Below, in pieces: positions 12,801 to 24,500 of a stretch of DNA of 64,000 bases. Under the pieces are notes generated by a model. It was given only the letters and a program-made list of their open reading frames with translations, was not told where the DNA came from and made no database searches. This stretch comes from Oasisia sp. SBJ-2009. Taxonomy: Eukaryota; Annelida; Polychaeta; Sabellida; Siboglinidae. The position numbers and the translations under genes are program-made. Location of the stretch: assembly GCA_964017155.1 (NCBI GenBank), contig OZ024865.1:20487402-20551401 (forward strand). The letters are read 5' to 3'. The number at the start of each line of letters is the position of its first letter. Position 1 is the first letter of the stretch.

Positions 12801-15800
12801 GGGATTCCCCTAGGATTCCCCGGGGATTCCCCTAGGATTCCCCGGGGTTCCTCTAGGATACCACGGGGATTCCCCTAAGATTACCCTGAGAATCACCGGG
12901 GATTCCCTTGGATACCTCGACAATTCCCTTAGGTTTCCCCGGGGATTCCCGTAATATTCCCCGGGGATTCCGCGGGGATTCCCAGAAGATTCCCCGGGGA
13001 TTCCCCTAGCATTCCCCGGGGATTCCCCTAGAATTCACTGGGGATTCCCCTATGTTTCCCCGGGAATTCACCTAGGATTCCACGGGGATTCCCCTGGGAT
13101 TCCCTTGGGATTCCCGTAGGATATTCCTTGGATTCCCAGGGGATTCCTCGGGAATTCCCTTAGGTTTCCCCGGGGATTCCCGTAGGATTCCCCGGGGATT
13201 CCGCGGGTATTCCCCAGGGATTCCCCTAGCAATCCCCGGGGATTCCCCTAGGATTCCCCTCTGATTCCCGTAGAATTCCCCTTGGATTCCTCCGGGATTC
13301 GCGTAAGATTCCCCGGGGATTCCTCGGGATTCTCTTAGGTTTCCCCTTAGGATTCCCCGGGGATTTCCCTAGGATTCCCCTTGGATTCCTCGGGGATTCC
13401 CTTAAATTTAAATCGAAGGGTATCCTTAGGTTTCCCCGGGGATTCCCCGGGGATTCCGCGGGTATTCCCCAGGGATTCCCCTAGAAATCCCCGGGGATTC
13501 ACCTAGGATTCCCCGGGGATTCCCCTAGGATTCCCCTCTGATTCCCGTAGAATTCCCCTTGGATTCCCCTTGGATTCCTCCGGGATTCGCGTAAGATTCC
13601 CCGGGGATTCCTCGGGATTCTCTTAGGTTTCCCCTTAGGATTCCCCGGGGATTCTCCTAGGATTCCTCCGGGTTTCCCAGAGGATACCCCGGGGATACCC
13701 CTACGATTCCCCTCGGATTCCCCTAGAATTCCCCTTGGATTCAAGGGGAATTCCTCGGGGATTCCTCGGGATTCTCTTAGGTTCCCCCTTAGGATTCCCT
13801 TAGGAATCCCCGGGGATTCACCTAAGTTTCCCCGGAGATACCCCTAGGATTCCTGGGGATTCCCATAGGTTTCTGCTATGATACCCCGGGGATTCCATCG
13901 GATTCCCGTAGAATTCCGCTTGGATTCACCGGGGATTCCTCTGGGATTCGCTTAAGATTCCCCGGGGATTCCTCGGGATTCTCTTAGGTTTCCCCTTAGG
14001 ATTCCCCTTAGGATTCCCCTAGGATTCCTCGGGGATTCCCTTAAATTTCACCGGGGATTCCCCTGGGATTCCCCTAGGATACGCTTAGGATTCCCATAGG
14101 TTTCCCCTATGATACCCCGGGGATTTCACTAGGATTCCCCGGGGATTACCCTAGGATTCCCCTCGGATTCCCCTTGGATTCCCCGGGGATACCTCGGGGA
14201 TTCCTGAAGGATTAACCGGGGATTCCCAGTGGATTCCCCGGGGATTCACTAGGGATTCCTTGGGGATTCCCTTAAATTTCCCATAGGATTCCTCGGGGAT
14301 TCCCCTGGGATTCCCCTGGGATTCCCTTAGGATTCGCCTAGGTTTCCCTGGGAATTCACCTAGGATTCCACGGGGATTCCCCTGGGATTCCAACGGGATT
14401 CCCTTGGGATTCCTCAAGGATATTCCTTGGATTCCCCTAGGATTCCCCTAGGATACCCCTAGAATTCCCCTTGGATTCCCCGGGGATTCCTCTGGGATTC
14501 CTCGGGATTCTCTTAGGTTTCCCCTTAGGATTCCCCTTGGATTCACCGGCGATTCCCCTAGGATACGCTTAGGACACTCCGGGGATTCCCCTGGGATTCC
14601 CCTGGGATTCCCCTGGGATTCCTCGGGGATTCCCTTAGGTTTCCCCGGGAATTCTCGTAGGATTCCACGGGGATTCCCTGGGATTCCCACGGGATTCCCC
14701 TAGGATATTCCTTGGATTCCCCGGGGATTCCTCGGGGATTCCACGGGGATTCCCCTAGGACTCCTCGGGGATTCCCATAGGTTTCCCCTAGGATACCCTT
14801 CGATTCACCGGGGATTCCTCGGGAATTACCTTAGGATTCCCCGGGGATTCCCGTAGGATTCCCCGGAGATTCCTCGGGGATTCCCTTAGGTTCCCCCTAG
14901 GATTCCCCGGGGATTCTACTAGGATTCCTCGGGAATTCCCCTAGGATTCCCCGGGGTTCCTATAGGATACCATGGGGATTCCCCTACGATTACCGTGAGA
15001 TTCACCGGGGATTCCCTTGGATTCCACGGGGATTCCTCGGCAATTCCCTTAGGTTTCCCAGGGGATTCCCGTAATATTCCCCGGGGATTCCGCGGGTATT
15101 CCTAGAAGATTCCCCTAGGATTCCCCTAGCATTCCCCTAGGATTCACTGGGGATTCATCGGGGATTCCCTTAAATTTCCCTTAGGATTCCCCTGGGATTC
15201 ATCGAGATTCCCTTAGGATTCCCCTAGGTTTCCCCGGGAATTCACATAGGATTCCACGGGGATTTATCTGGGATTCCCACGGGATTCCCTTGGGATTCCC
15301 GTAGGATATTCCTTGGATTCCCCGGGGATTTCTCAGGAATTCCCTTAGGTTTCCTCGGGGATTCCCGTAGGATTCCACGGGCATCCCCAAGGATTCCCCA
15401 GGGATTATCCTAGCAATCCCCGGCGATTCCCCTGGGATTCCTCGGGGATTCGTTTAGATTTCCCTTAGGATTCCCTCAGGATTCCCATAGGGTTTCCCAG
15501 AGGATACCCCGGGGATTCCCCTAGGAATCCCCTAGGATACCCTTAGGATTCCCCTAGGATTCCACGGGGATACCCCTAGGATTCCTCGGGGATTCCCATA
15601 GGTTTCCCCTATGATACCCCGGGGATTCCCCTAGGATTCCCCGGGGATTCCCCTTGGTTCCTCTAGGATACCACGGGGATTCCCCTAGGATTCCCCTAGG
15701 ATTCCTCGCGGATTCCCGTAGGTTTCCCCTAGGATATCCCTGGGATTACCCTAGGACTCCCCGGGGATTCCCCTAGGATTCCCCTCGAATTCCCGTAGAA

Positions 15801-18082
15801 TTCCCCTTGGATTCACCGGGGATTCCTCCGGGATTCGCTTAAGATTCCCCTTGGATTCCTCGGGATTCTCTTAGGTTTCCCCTTAGGATTCCCCTAGGAT
15901 TCCCCTTGGATTCTCTTAAATTTCCCTTAGGATTCCCCGGGGATTCCCCTAGGATTCCCCTTGGATTCAACGGGAATTCCTCGGGGATTCTCTTAGGTTT
16001 CCCCTTAGGATTCCCCTGGGATTCCCCTAAGATACGCTTAGGATTCCCCGGGGATTCCCCTGAGTTTCCCCGGAGATACCCCTAGGATTCCTCGGGGATT
16101 CCCATGGGTTTCTCCTATGATACCCCGGGGATTCCACTAGGATTCCCCGGGGATTCCCCGGGGATTCCCCTTGGATTCAACGGGGATTCCTCCGGGATTC
16201 GCTTAAGATTCCCCGGAGATTCCTCGGAATTCTCTTAGGTTTCCCCTTAGGATTCCCCTTGGATTCCTCGGGGATTCCCTTAAATTTCCCTTAGGATTCC
16301 CCGGGGATTCGTCGGGGTTTCCCAGAGGATACCCCGGGGATTCCCCTAGGATTCCCCTAGAATTCCCCTTGGATTCAACAGGAATTCCTCGGGGATTCTC
16401 TTAGGTTTCCCCTTAGGATTCCCCTAGGATTCACCGGGGATTCCCCTGGGATTCCCGTAGGATACGCTTAGGATTCCCATAGGTTCCCCCCTAGGATTCC
16501 CGGGTTTCCCCTAAAATTCCCCTTCGATTCACCGGGGATTCCTCGGGAATTCTCTTAGGATTCCCCGGGGACTCCCGTAGGATTCCCCGGGGATTTCCCT
16601 AGGATTCCCGGGGTTCCCCTAGGATACCACGGGGATTCCCGTAGGATTCCACTGGGATTCACCGGGGATTCCTTGCGGATTCCCTTAGGTTTCCCCTAGG
16701 ATACCCCGGGGATTACCCTAGGACTCCCCGGGGATTCCCCTAGGATTCCTCGGGGATTCCCATAGGTTTCCCCTATGATAACCCGGGGATTCCCCTAGGA
16801 TACCCCTCGGATTCCCCTAGAATTCCCCTTGGATTCACCGGGGATTCCTCTGGGATTCCTCGGGATTCTCTTAGGTTTCCCATTAGGATTCCCCTAGGAT
16901 TCACCGGGGATTCCCATAGGATACGCTTAGGATTCCCCGGGGATTCCCCGGTAATACCCCTAGGATTCCACGGGGATTCCCATAGGTTTCCCCTATGATA
17001 CCCCGGGGATTCCACTAGGATTCCCCTCGGATTCCCGTAGAATTCCCCGGGGATTCCTCGGGGATTCGCTTACGATTCCCCGGGGATTCCTCGGGATTCT
17101 CTTAGGTTTCCCCTTAGGATTCCCCTTGGATTCCTCGGGGATTCCCTTAAATTTCCCTTAGGATTCCCCTAGGATTCCTCGGGGTTTCCCAGAGGATAAC
17201 CCGGGGTTTCACCTAGGATTCCCGTAGGTTTCCCCGGGGATTCCCATGGGATTCCCTTAGGTTTCCCCGGGAATTCACCTAGGATTCCACGGGGATTCCC
17301 CTAGGATATTCCTTGGATTCCCCGGGGATTCCTCGGCAATTCCCTTAGGTTTCCCCGGGGATTGCCGTAGGATTCCCCGGGGATTCCCAGAGGATTCACC
17401 GGGGATTCCCCTAGGATTCCCCTAGGAATCCCCGGGGATTCACTGGGGATTCCCGTAAATTTACCTTAGGGTTCCCCGGGGATTCCCTTGGGATTTCCCT
17501 TAGGATTCCCCTAGGTTTCCCCGGGAATTCACCTAGGATTCCACAGGGATTCCCCTGGGATTCCCCTAGAATTCACCTTGGATTCCCCGGAGATTCCCCT
17601 AGGATTTCCCATAGGACTCCTCGGGATTCCCCTAGGATTCCCCGGGGATTCCCCCAGGACTCCTCGGGGATTCCCATAGGTTCCCCCCTAGGATTCCTGG
17701 TTTTCCACTAAAATTCCCCTTCGATTCACCAGGGATTCCTCGGGAATTCCCTTAGGATTCCCCGGGGACACCCGTAGGATTCCCCGGGGATTCCCCTAGG
17801 ATTCCCCGGGGTTCCCCAGGATACCACGGGGATTCCCGTAGGATTCCACTGGGATTCACCGGGGATTCCACTAGGATTCCTTGCGGATTCCCTTAGGTTT
17901 CCCCGGGGATTACCCTAGGACTCCCCGGGGATTCCCCTGGGATTCCCATAGGTTTCCCCTATGATAACCCGGGGATTCCCCTGGTACTCCGCGGGGATTC
18001 CCCGGGAATTCCCCTAGGATTCCACGCGAATTCCCGTAGGTTTCCCATAGGGTTCCCCGGGGATTCCACTAGGATTCCCCGG

Positions 18083-18340
18083 AGAATCCTAGGGGTATCC
18101 CGAGGAATCCCGGAGGAATTCTAGGGGAATCGCGGAGTAATCCTACGAGAATACTTGGAAAATCCTATGAGAATACTTGGGGTCTCCTCGGGGATTCCCT
18201 GGGGAATCCCCAGGGAATCCTACGGGAAATCTAGGGGAATCCCCAGGGAATCCTAGGGGATTTCTAGGGGAATCCTAGGGAAATTCCCGGGGAATCCCCT
18301 GGGAATCGCAGGAGAATCCTAGGGGAATCCTAGGGGATTT
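18083..18340 (-). repeat. Inverted right arm of the kB satellite
   Basis: The orientation returns to GGGGAATCC at about 18083 (CCGGAGAATCCTAGGGG) and stays so until the array ends near 18340. With the left arm this makes an inverted-repeat frame around about 8.2 kb of opposite-orientation units. Confidence 0.9.
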
Positions 18341-18572
18341 ATCAAGCCACAAGGATGTCTACAAAGAGCCAATTAGCAATTAACCATCCAGCTAGAGATG
18401 ACAAGTCTTTGATGTTATAGAGTGGAGACCGACCCACTTGACATCAGCAAGTTGCAACGATGCCCTTGTCCACCATACGTGTGTTATATTTAGTTAGATT
18501 TTTGTCTGCTTATCATCATCAGGCATTTAACCATAACCAACTGTAATGGTATATTTGTCATTTTCTTAAAGA
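18341..18572. other. Spacer upstream of hAT remnant
   Basis: Unique AT-rich sequence. It may include unrecognised 5' parts of the adjacent hAT element; no intact ORF is visible. Confidence 0.4.
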
Positions 18573-18910
18573 TGGAATTCCAAGTACGACATGCTGCAGT
18601 CGATGTAGGATGCAGAGGTGACCGAGGTCCTGGCTAAGCACTATTTATGAAAGAACGTTATAAACTACTTTTATTGTGACATCCTTTGTTAATGTGAGAA
18701 GTTATTGTAAACTGAAGTTTGCTGGTTAAACAAAATAGATAATGATGAAAAAGTTTATGACTTTGATATATTAAAAAGTAATATAAAATGAAAATCAAGT
18801 GGAAATATTCGGCAGAATGTTTTGATAATTCCTAAGTCACATTTTATTATGTATTTATATTATAGGGACATATTGTACTTATATATAATACATTATATGT
18901 ATACACTATA

Positions 18911-18970
<60 letters not shown>

Positions 18971-20016
18971 CTGAACTGGAGGCCAGCAAGTACCCCACCC
19001 TGCATCTTGTACCCTGGGTCGAGGCTCAAGTCTCACTGTATGCAACTATGCATGGTACATCTGACAGGGAGTAGCTGAATGTCACCAAGGACTCCTGTCT
19101 GCAGTATCTTGAGGTATAGAACTTATCATAAAGCTTTAATATGATAACTACAATTAACATTACAATGCAACAAAATAAATTTGGTTGCACCCAACTGTTT
19201 CTGTAAACCTAAGGGACTGATAAGTAAATGTAATATAGTTCAAGTCCATGATAGCATAGTGTTAGCATTATTTTGCTGTGCCCCTTAATGTAAATGTAAT
19301 TGTTCCTTGACAAGTACAGGCCTCATGTTCTACATCAGATGGCTGTGTTTTTTTATGTGAGAAAACGCAGCCTGAAGGTGCTATAAGCAGGCCAGAAGGA
19401 GACTTTGGCACACATCAGAGTTCTTCTGACAACCCTGTCAGAGGATGTCACTCAAGGTACGTACAACTTAACTTATGTGATTAATATGATTTGATGTCTT
19501 CAATGTCAATGTAATTTCACAATATAAAAATGTTTTAAAAGTACCTAACAAGTACTACCTAAAAGTATCTATACAATCTTGTTACGTATTCAAATTAAGA
19601 TTGCACTGCATAATGTATGTGGCTAATTACTGGCTAGTAGCTATGTGCTTAATTTGCTTATTATGCGGTAGTGGCGTGCGATATGCAGTTTTGCACACTG
19701 TGCAGTGCAGGGTGATAATCTGCATCAGTTTAGTCATATCACTATTCAGTAATAACTAGTTATTAACTACCTACGATTTTTATAGAAGTGTTATGTTCAA
19801 TTGTTTCAGACCCCTTGCCCTCGTTGCAAGGCCAACAGCGGCAAACTCCCCAAGGTGGCCAGGCTCACCAGAGACAACCTGTGTGTCATGGCCACAAGTG
19901 CTCCATCGGAGCGAAATTTCAGTGTGACAAGCCAGGTTGTTTCACAGTGCTGTGCTGCTTTGAGCACATCAAGTGTCAACGACCTTCTACTCATCAACAG
20001 CAACCGCCACTGAATG
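18573..20016 (+). pseudogene. hAT-superfamily transposase remnant
   Basis: Three collinear plus-strand fragments resemble hAT (ZBED-like) transposases. At 18573-18605, WNSKYDMLQSM matches the usual RWNSTYDML motif. At 18967-19060, TAELEASKYPTLHLVPW matches the helical segment preceding the dimerisation region. At 19801-20016, LPKVARLTRDNLCVMATSAP then SERNFSV matches the hATC dimerisation domain, where A-T-S-A-P-S-E-R-x-F-S is the family hallmark. The fragments are separated by stops, an AT microsatellite and unique sequence, so the gene is broken. The third ends at a natural stop after NSNRH. A zinc-finger N-terminus and the catalytic acidic residues were not found. Confidence 0.75.
18898..18967. 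repeat. (TA)n microsatellite
   Basis: An almost pure TA dinucleotide run inside the hAT remnant. Confidence 0.95.
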
Positions 20017-20124
20017 GACAATGTGTGCGCGACATTGCTTGTCTAGTTTTTCTGTCTACATGTCATGTAGTAAGCTGTCACATCAATAAAGATTAACTGT
20101 GTTTAATTATTCCATGGTATCTGT

Positions 20125-20385
20125 TATGGGCTGCGGGCTGAATTGTGATCAATTACTGTGGGCCAAATTGCGGGCCAAGTTTCTACAGGGCGGGCTGGGC
20201 TGAGGGCCAAGTTACTGCAGGGTGGGCTCTGGGCCAGGGTGTGCCAAAATTAGTGGGGCAGGCTGGTTGCAGGCCAAGTTACTGTGGGGCAGGCTGTGGG
20301 CCAGGAGATGCACAATATGCAGGGCAGGCTGAATTGTAATGTGCGGGGTGGGCTGCGGGCTCAGATTTCCAGCCCGCACAGGGGT
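20125..20385. repeat. Degenerate G-rich minisatellite
   Basis: Imperfect repeats of GGGCAGGCTG and GGGCCAAGTTACTG blocks, unit roughly 25-35 bp, on a G-rich plus strand. Small plus-strand ORFs here (20145-20339) are repeat artefacts. Confidence 0.75.
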
Positions 20386-21284
20386 TTAGTGGTTACAACT
20401 CGCTGGAGGACTAACATCTGTCTGAAACAGTCTCATGTATTGACAGATCATGAATCATTCAAACATTACAAGTAAGCGAATTTCAATAAAATTGCATCAC
20501 ATTTTATACTAGATAGGCCATATAATGTGATCATTTACCTTCATCCTTAGTCTCTAACAAATGCACCCTATGTCAAACAACAAAGTCTATCACAACCATG
20601 TGTTGTAATTTTTTTTTCTGTTTATTCTATAAAAAATATTGAACATTTAAAAATTAGGCTATAAACTATGCATCTATACCAAAATCACATGTGCAGGACA
20701 TGCATCTGTGAATGACACTCTTGTTCTCGCTCAATGTCCCTTCTAAAGCAGTGCATTAATAAATGATATATGATACTGTATAATTTCACACATTTGTACA
20801 ACTGCCTATCAAACCTGTTCATCTCCAGCAGCCAAGTACAGACAGCTAAGGCCAGTTACTTCTAAATGTACTGATTTTTCTCCACAGTTACGACAAATGT
20901 AGAACATACGATTTCACTTCCTGTTAGTGTTAAATTAGCAGAAAACAGAATTTCATTTCCCCATCAACCAGAAATCTGTTTTTGTAATTCGGTCTACCCT
21001 CCTTAGCCTTGTAGCAATTCCATCCTCTGGCATCTTTCACCAATGATTATGAGAAAGCTTAATACTTTGAGGTTGTTGTGCCACTCAGTTAAATTTCACA
21101 GGATACTGGCACCAAACATGTCTTCTTTACTACAGCCATGACCATGATTTAACAAGGTTGGCTTGTCACACCTGTTTATTCTCCATTCATAAAATGCTAC
21201 TTCAGTGATGTGTTTCTCACTAGGTGTTGGGTTTACTGTTAATTCAGTAAAACAAAGAGCAAATCAGGTATCATCTGTGTGGTG
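20386..21284. other. Intergenic region downstream of CCDC86
   Basis: About 900 bp of AT-rich unique sequence between the hAT remnant and the 3' end of CCDC86. No ORF or repeat is supported. Confidence 0.6.
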
Positions 21285-21290
21285 TTTATT
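21285..21290 (-). terminator. Candidate CCDC86 polyadenylation signal
   Basis: On the minus strand this reads AATAAA, about 230 bp after the stop codon and just beyond the last copy of the 67-bp repeat. It is the first canonical signal downstream. Confidence 0.55.
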
Positions 21291-21299
21291 TTGTATGAA

Positions 21300-21588
21300 G
21301 ATGAAGTATGGGCTCTGAGTGTCAACGTTTGGCGATCATTCTGAGTTGTTTCTTCTTCGTCTGCTTGATCTTGTATGGGCTCTGAGTGTCAACGTTTGGC
21401 AATCATTCTGAGTTGTTTCTTCTTCAACCGCTTGATCTTGTATGGGCTCTGAGTGTCAACGTTTGGCGATCATTCTGAGTTGTTTCTTCTTCGTCTGCTT
21501 GATCTTGTATGGGCTCTGAGTGTCAACGTTTGGCAATCATTCTGAGTTGTTTCTTCTTCATTCGCTTGATCTTTGCCGTGTTCTTTAT
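21300..21588 (-). repeat. 67-bp tandem array copied from the CCDC86 terminal exon
   Basis: Four copies of a 67-bp unit. The highest-coordinate copy is the genuine coding end of CCDC86 (KIKRMKKKQLRMIAKR then stop). The three others follow in the 3' UTR and repeat the same codons, stop and about 18 bp of UTR. Copies differ only at a few bases, for example GTC, AAC or ATT variants in the RMK codon region. Confidence 0.93.
21523..21588 (-). CDS. CCDC86: CCDC86 terminal coding exon
   Basis: The acceptor TTTTTAG precedes codons for 21 residues and a TGA stop. The basic tail KKKQLRMIAKR is the Cgr1-family C-terminal signature and a likely nucleolar-targeting segment. It is the template of the 67-bp 3' UTR repeat. 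Confidence 0.88.
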   Translation of the reverse strand: MKNTAKIKRMKKKQLRMIAKR

Positions 21589-24500
21589 CTAAAAACATCA
21601 CATCCAGCCTTAGCTCTTTCTGTTGCACCATTTATGAATTAGTATATAATATTGTTCCTAATAATACTTATCCTTACATGGGAACAATTATTATTTATAC
21701 AATTAATCATTATGTACTGTAATAAATAATTCTACTTGTTTCATAATGTATTTGTAATATCTACCATAATTCTGTATATCTGTATTGACAAGTGATCAAA
21801 CATTATCATCTCAATAAGACAGGTTAATATTTCTGTTTGATCTGCATCTAGCCATCTACAACTGACATAAATGTACTGCAGACATAAGATAACAACACAA
21901 GTGTAATAGCTGCATGCATAGTCTTGGATCTGTCAACAAGGTGTTCTTGGCATATGATCTCAATTTATTTGGTACTGTTAAGCCTAACCACTCTCTGACT
22001 GTTCTGGAAATGTGGAAATATCAATGATTTACATAATATAATATATTTGAATTGGAACCATGGTCGTAGAGAATTACACATTGTTATTATGTTAAACGTT
22101 TTGATGAAACAAGTTGTGATCGTACTATTTTTTTTAAACTGAGCCAATACGCTGTGTACTACAATTCCTGACATTGTGGTCATGGTGTCATAAAGCAAGT
22201 TCCTCTACATCATTACCCTGGATCAGCCTAGGGTGGTAATTATTAGCAGAAAGTTAATGGAATCGGTTGCACTTGGTGCAATTTTGAGGTCAGGAACATA
22301 GCAACCAGCTACCCTCAAAGGTGCATTCAGAGGTACCTTTAGTGCGTACCTTGGCAATAAATGCCAGTAACAGCTGCTATTTACAATTTCTAAGTTTCAG
22401 TGTACACTTTTAATCTTTTCTTTACTTTTTGAAAATGAATGCAGCATTTAGCTTAATAAAAAAACAACCGGGCAGGCAGTGTACATCAACATACTTAATC
22501 TAGTAAAATATAGGAACAAACTGCATTGATGAAAGTTACAATCTTGTTTTGTTGCATGGACTACTGACACTTTCACAGAATTCTGACATTTCCAACTACC
22601 TGCACATCAGGATCCTACAACAACAATGCTTTTGTATATTCTACTCAAAAAATTACTCACGGGTTGCACAATTTCTGCCTTTCGTTGGTTCTCTTCTCTT
22701 CGTTTCTTGTTGAGTTCTCTCCGGGCGTGCTTCATCTACAAGAACGCAGGACATAACACAGTCAGTTTACAACTAAACATCTATGCCTGGTACACGTGAA
22801 TGATGCCTGTGAATTGTGACTGTTTACAAGCATTGTGTGAATCAGGTCTAACCCCTTGTAGTCGTACCAAAGACGTGCTACAAATACGTTTCTCTGTCCT
22901 GGCCACTGAGCGCATCTCTTAGTGATTGGATTGTCGCAGATAGAGGAAAGCGATCGATTCATAACGACAATGATTTTTGTGCCATACACCATTTCCTGGT
23001 GTACAAACAACTATCTATAGGGAGAATCTATGTATCCTTTATTTTTGTTTCCCAACAAAAAACCTGACACATCATTTGTATGAAATTGGCATAATATAGG
23101 AATTAAATTCATTCTATTTAATAAACCATAATAAATCTGAAGAAATGTTGGGGTTGGGACCCACAGTGCATATACATTACAGAGCTGGTTACCCTGAATA
23201 AATCAGTTTTGATTCCCCTGAATTAATCGGATAATGCTGAAACAGAAAAATAAACTAAAAAACCATTATGCTTTATGTATTTTAGGATTTTGTGCAAATT
23301 TGCATGACCCTCTTTATGGACAATATCCACTCCGAAAAGCAAAACTTGGCACCTGCAACTCTTTAGACCGTGCTTCCTGTAGCTCCCTTTCTCGTGCCTT
23401 TACTGCTTTTGCTTCCGTGCGAATCTTCATCTTCTGGCCCCATGATGTCTTCAGTGTGTTCATACGCAAACTGTCATTGTGGCTGCAACAGAACAAGAGA
23501 TTGTGAATCTTAAATTCTTAATTGATGATATTGTAAGACTTACCCGGGGTAGTGCAGGGTATACAATTTCATGGCTGACTGGACAGCATTCGTCATGCAT
23601 CATGTCATCTTCAAGGGCTACTAATCTGCTTGAAGAGACAAGTAATGCATACTTCCCTTCTAGCAATGACATATGCTGTGGAAACATGGACCCTCACCAT
23701 AGCTTTATCTAGAGACCCGTCCACCCGTCATTTGGACGGGTAAAAACGAATATGGACGGGTAGAAAAATGAAGGAGCCAAAAAAAAAAAGGTCTTCCAAA
23801 ACAATAGATATTGTTAGTTATGCCTTGAAAGTGAGTGTAAATGGTGTCAAATGTGTGTTTGTAGCCCATTTTAGGTCATCAGGCACAATTTGAAATATAA
23901 ACTAGCTTAACAGTTAACATCAACGTGTCCACCAAAACATGTGACTGGCAAACCAAAACATGTGACTGGCAATAATTTGATCCTGCATAAAGCCCTGACC
24001 CTCACCATTGTCATCAACCAGGCAAAGTACAAGCTACAGTCACACAAACAAAGGACAGAACTATGTTAATCATCACAAATGGGGACAGAAAAACAAACAT
24101 CTGGATAAGAGAGAAGACATTGGTCAGACACCTGATTCAGGCTGGCTGTGTAGCTAGACAAAATATATCGATTGATTATGAGATAACCGATGGACAGTGA
24201 TTCAAACACAGTTATAACATTCTTTAAAACACCACTTGACTGCCCTGTAATTGTTTAGTTCAGTAGAATAATTCCCTTGTAATTACTGTAATAGACTGAT
24301 GGTAATCCTTACATGGGTGATTACACATTGTAATTTTCTACCAGGCAGAAACAGCAACAACAGAAAATATATGCCATTGATTTGTCTGTTTTATAGAATA
24401 TGTTGTCAGTCTCTTTCTATACCTGTCTACATAACCAGTTGTCCTCAAATGTTTGCACATTGATGACATTACTGCCACAAAAACTTCCCCTGAAGGGGGA

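Larger units (their letters stand above)
9375..18340. repeat. Giant 11/22-bp kB-motif satellite
   Basis: About 9 kb of 11-bp modules alternating ATTCCCCGGGG and ATTCCCCTAGG, giving a 22-bp dimer. Joined modules create GGGGATTCCCC, which fits the NF-kB/Rel consensus GGGRNWYYCC exactly. In the well-preserved core it occurs two or three times per 60 bp, so a few hundred copies are expected. GGGAATTCCC variants are also frequent, as are CCGG and CCTAGG. Minus-strand frames such as those at 11733-12206 are by-products of the periodic sequence and are not called as genes. Confidence 0.96.

Noticed and set aside
9702..17015. Pro/Gly/Asn/Ser-rich ORFs in the second satellite
   Set aside because: Products of 11/22-bp periodicity; both strands give similar ORFs.
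23715..23765. Short repeats of GGACGGGTA forming a small hairpin
   Set aside because: Too short and isolated to name a feature.
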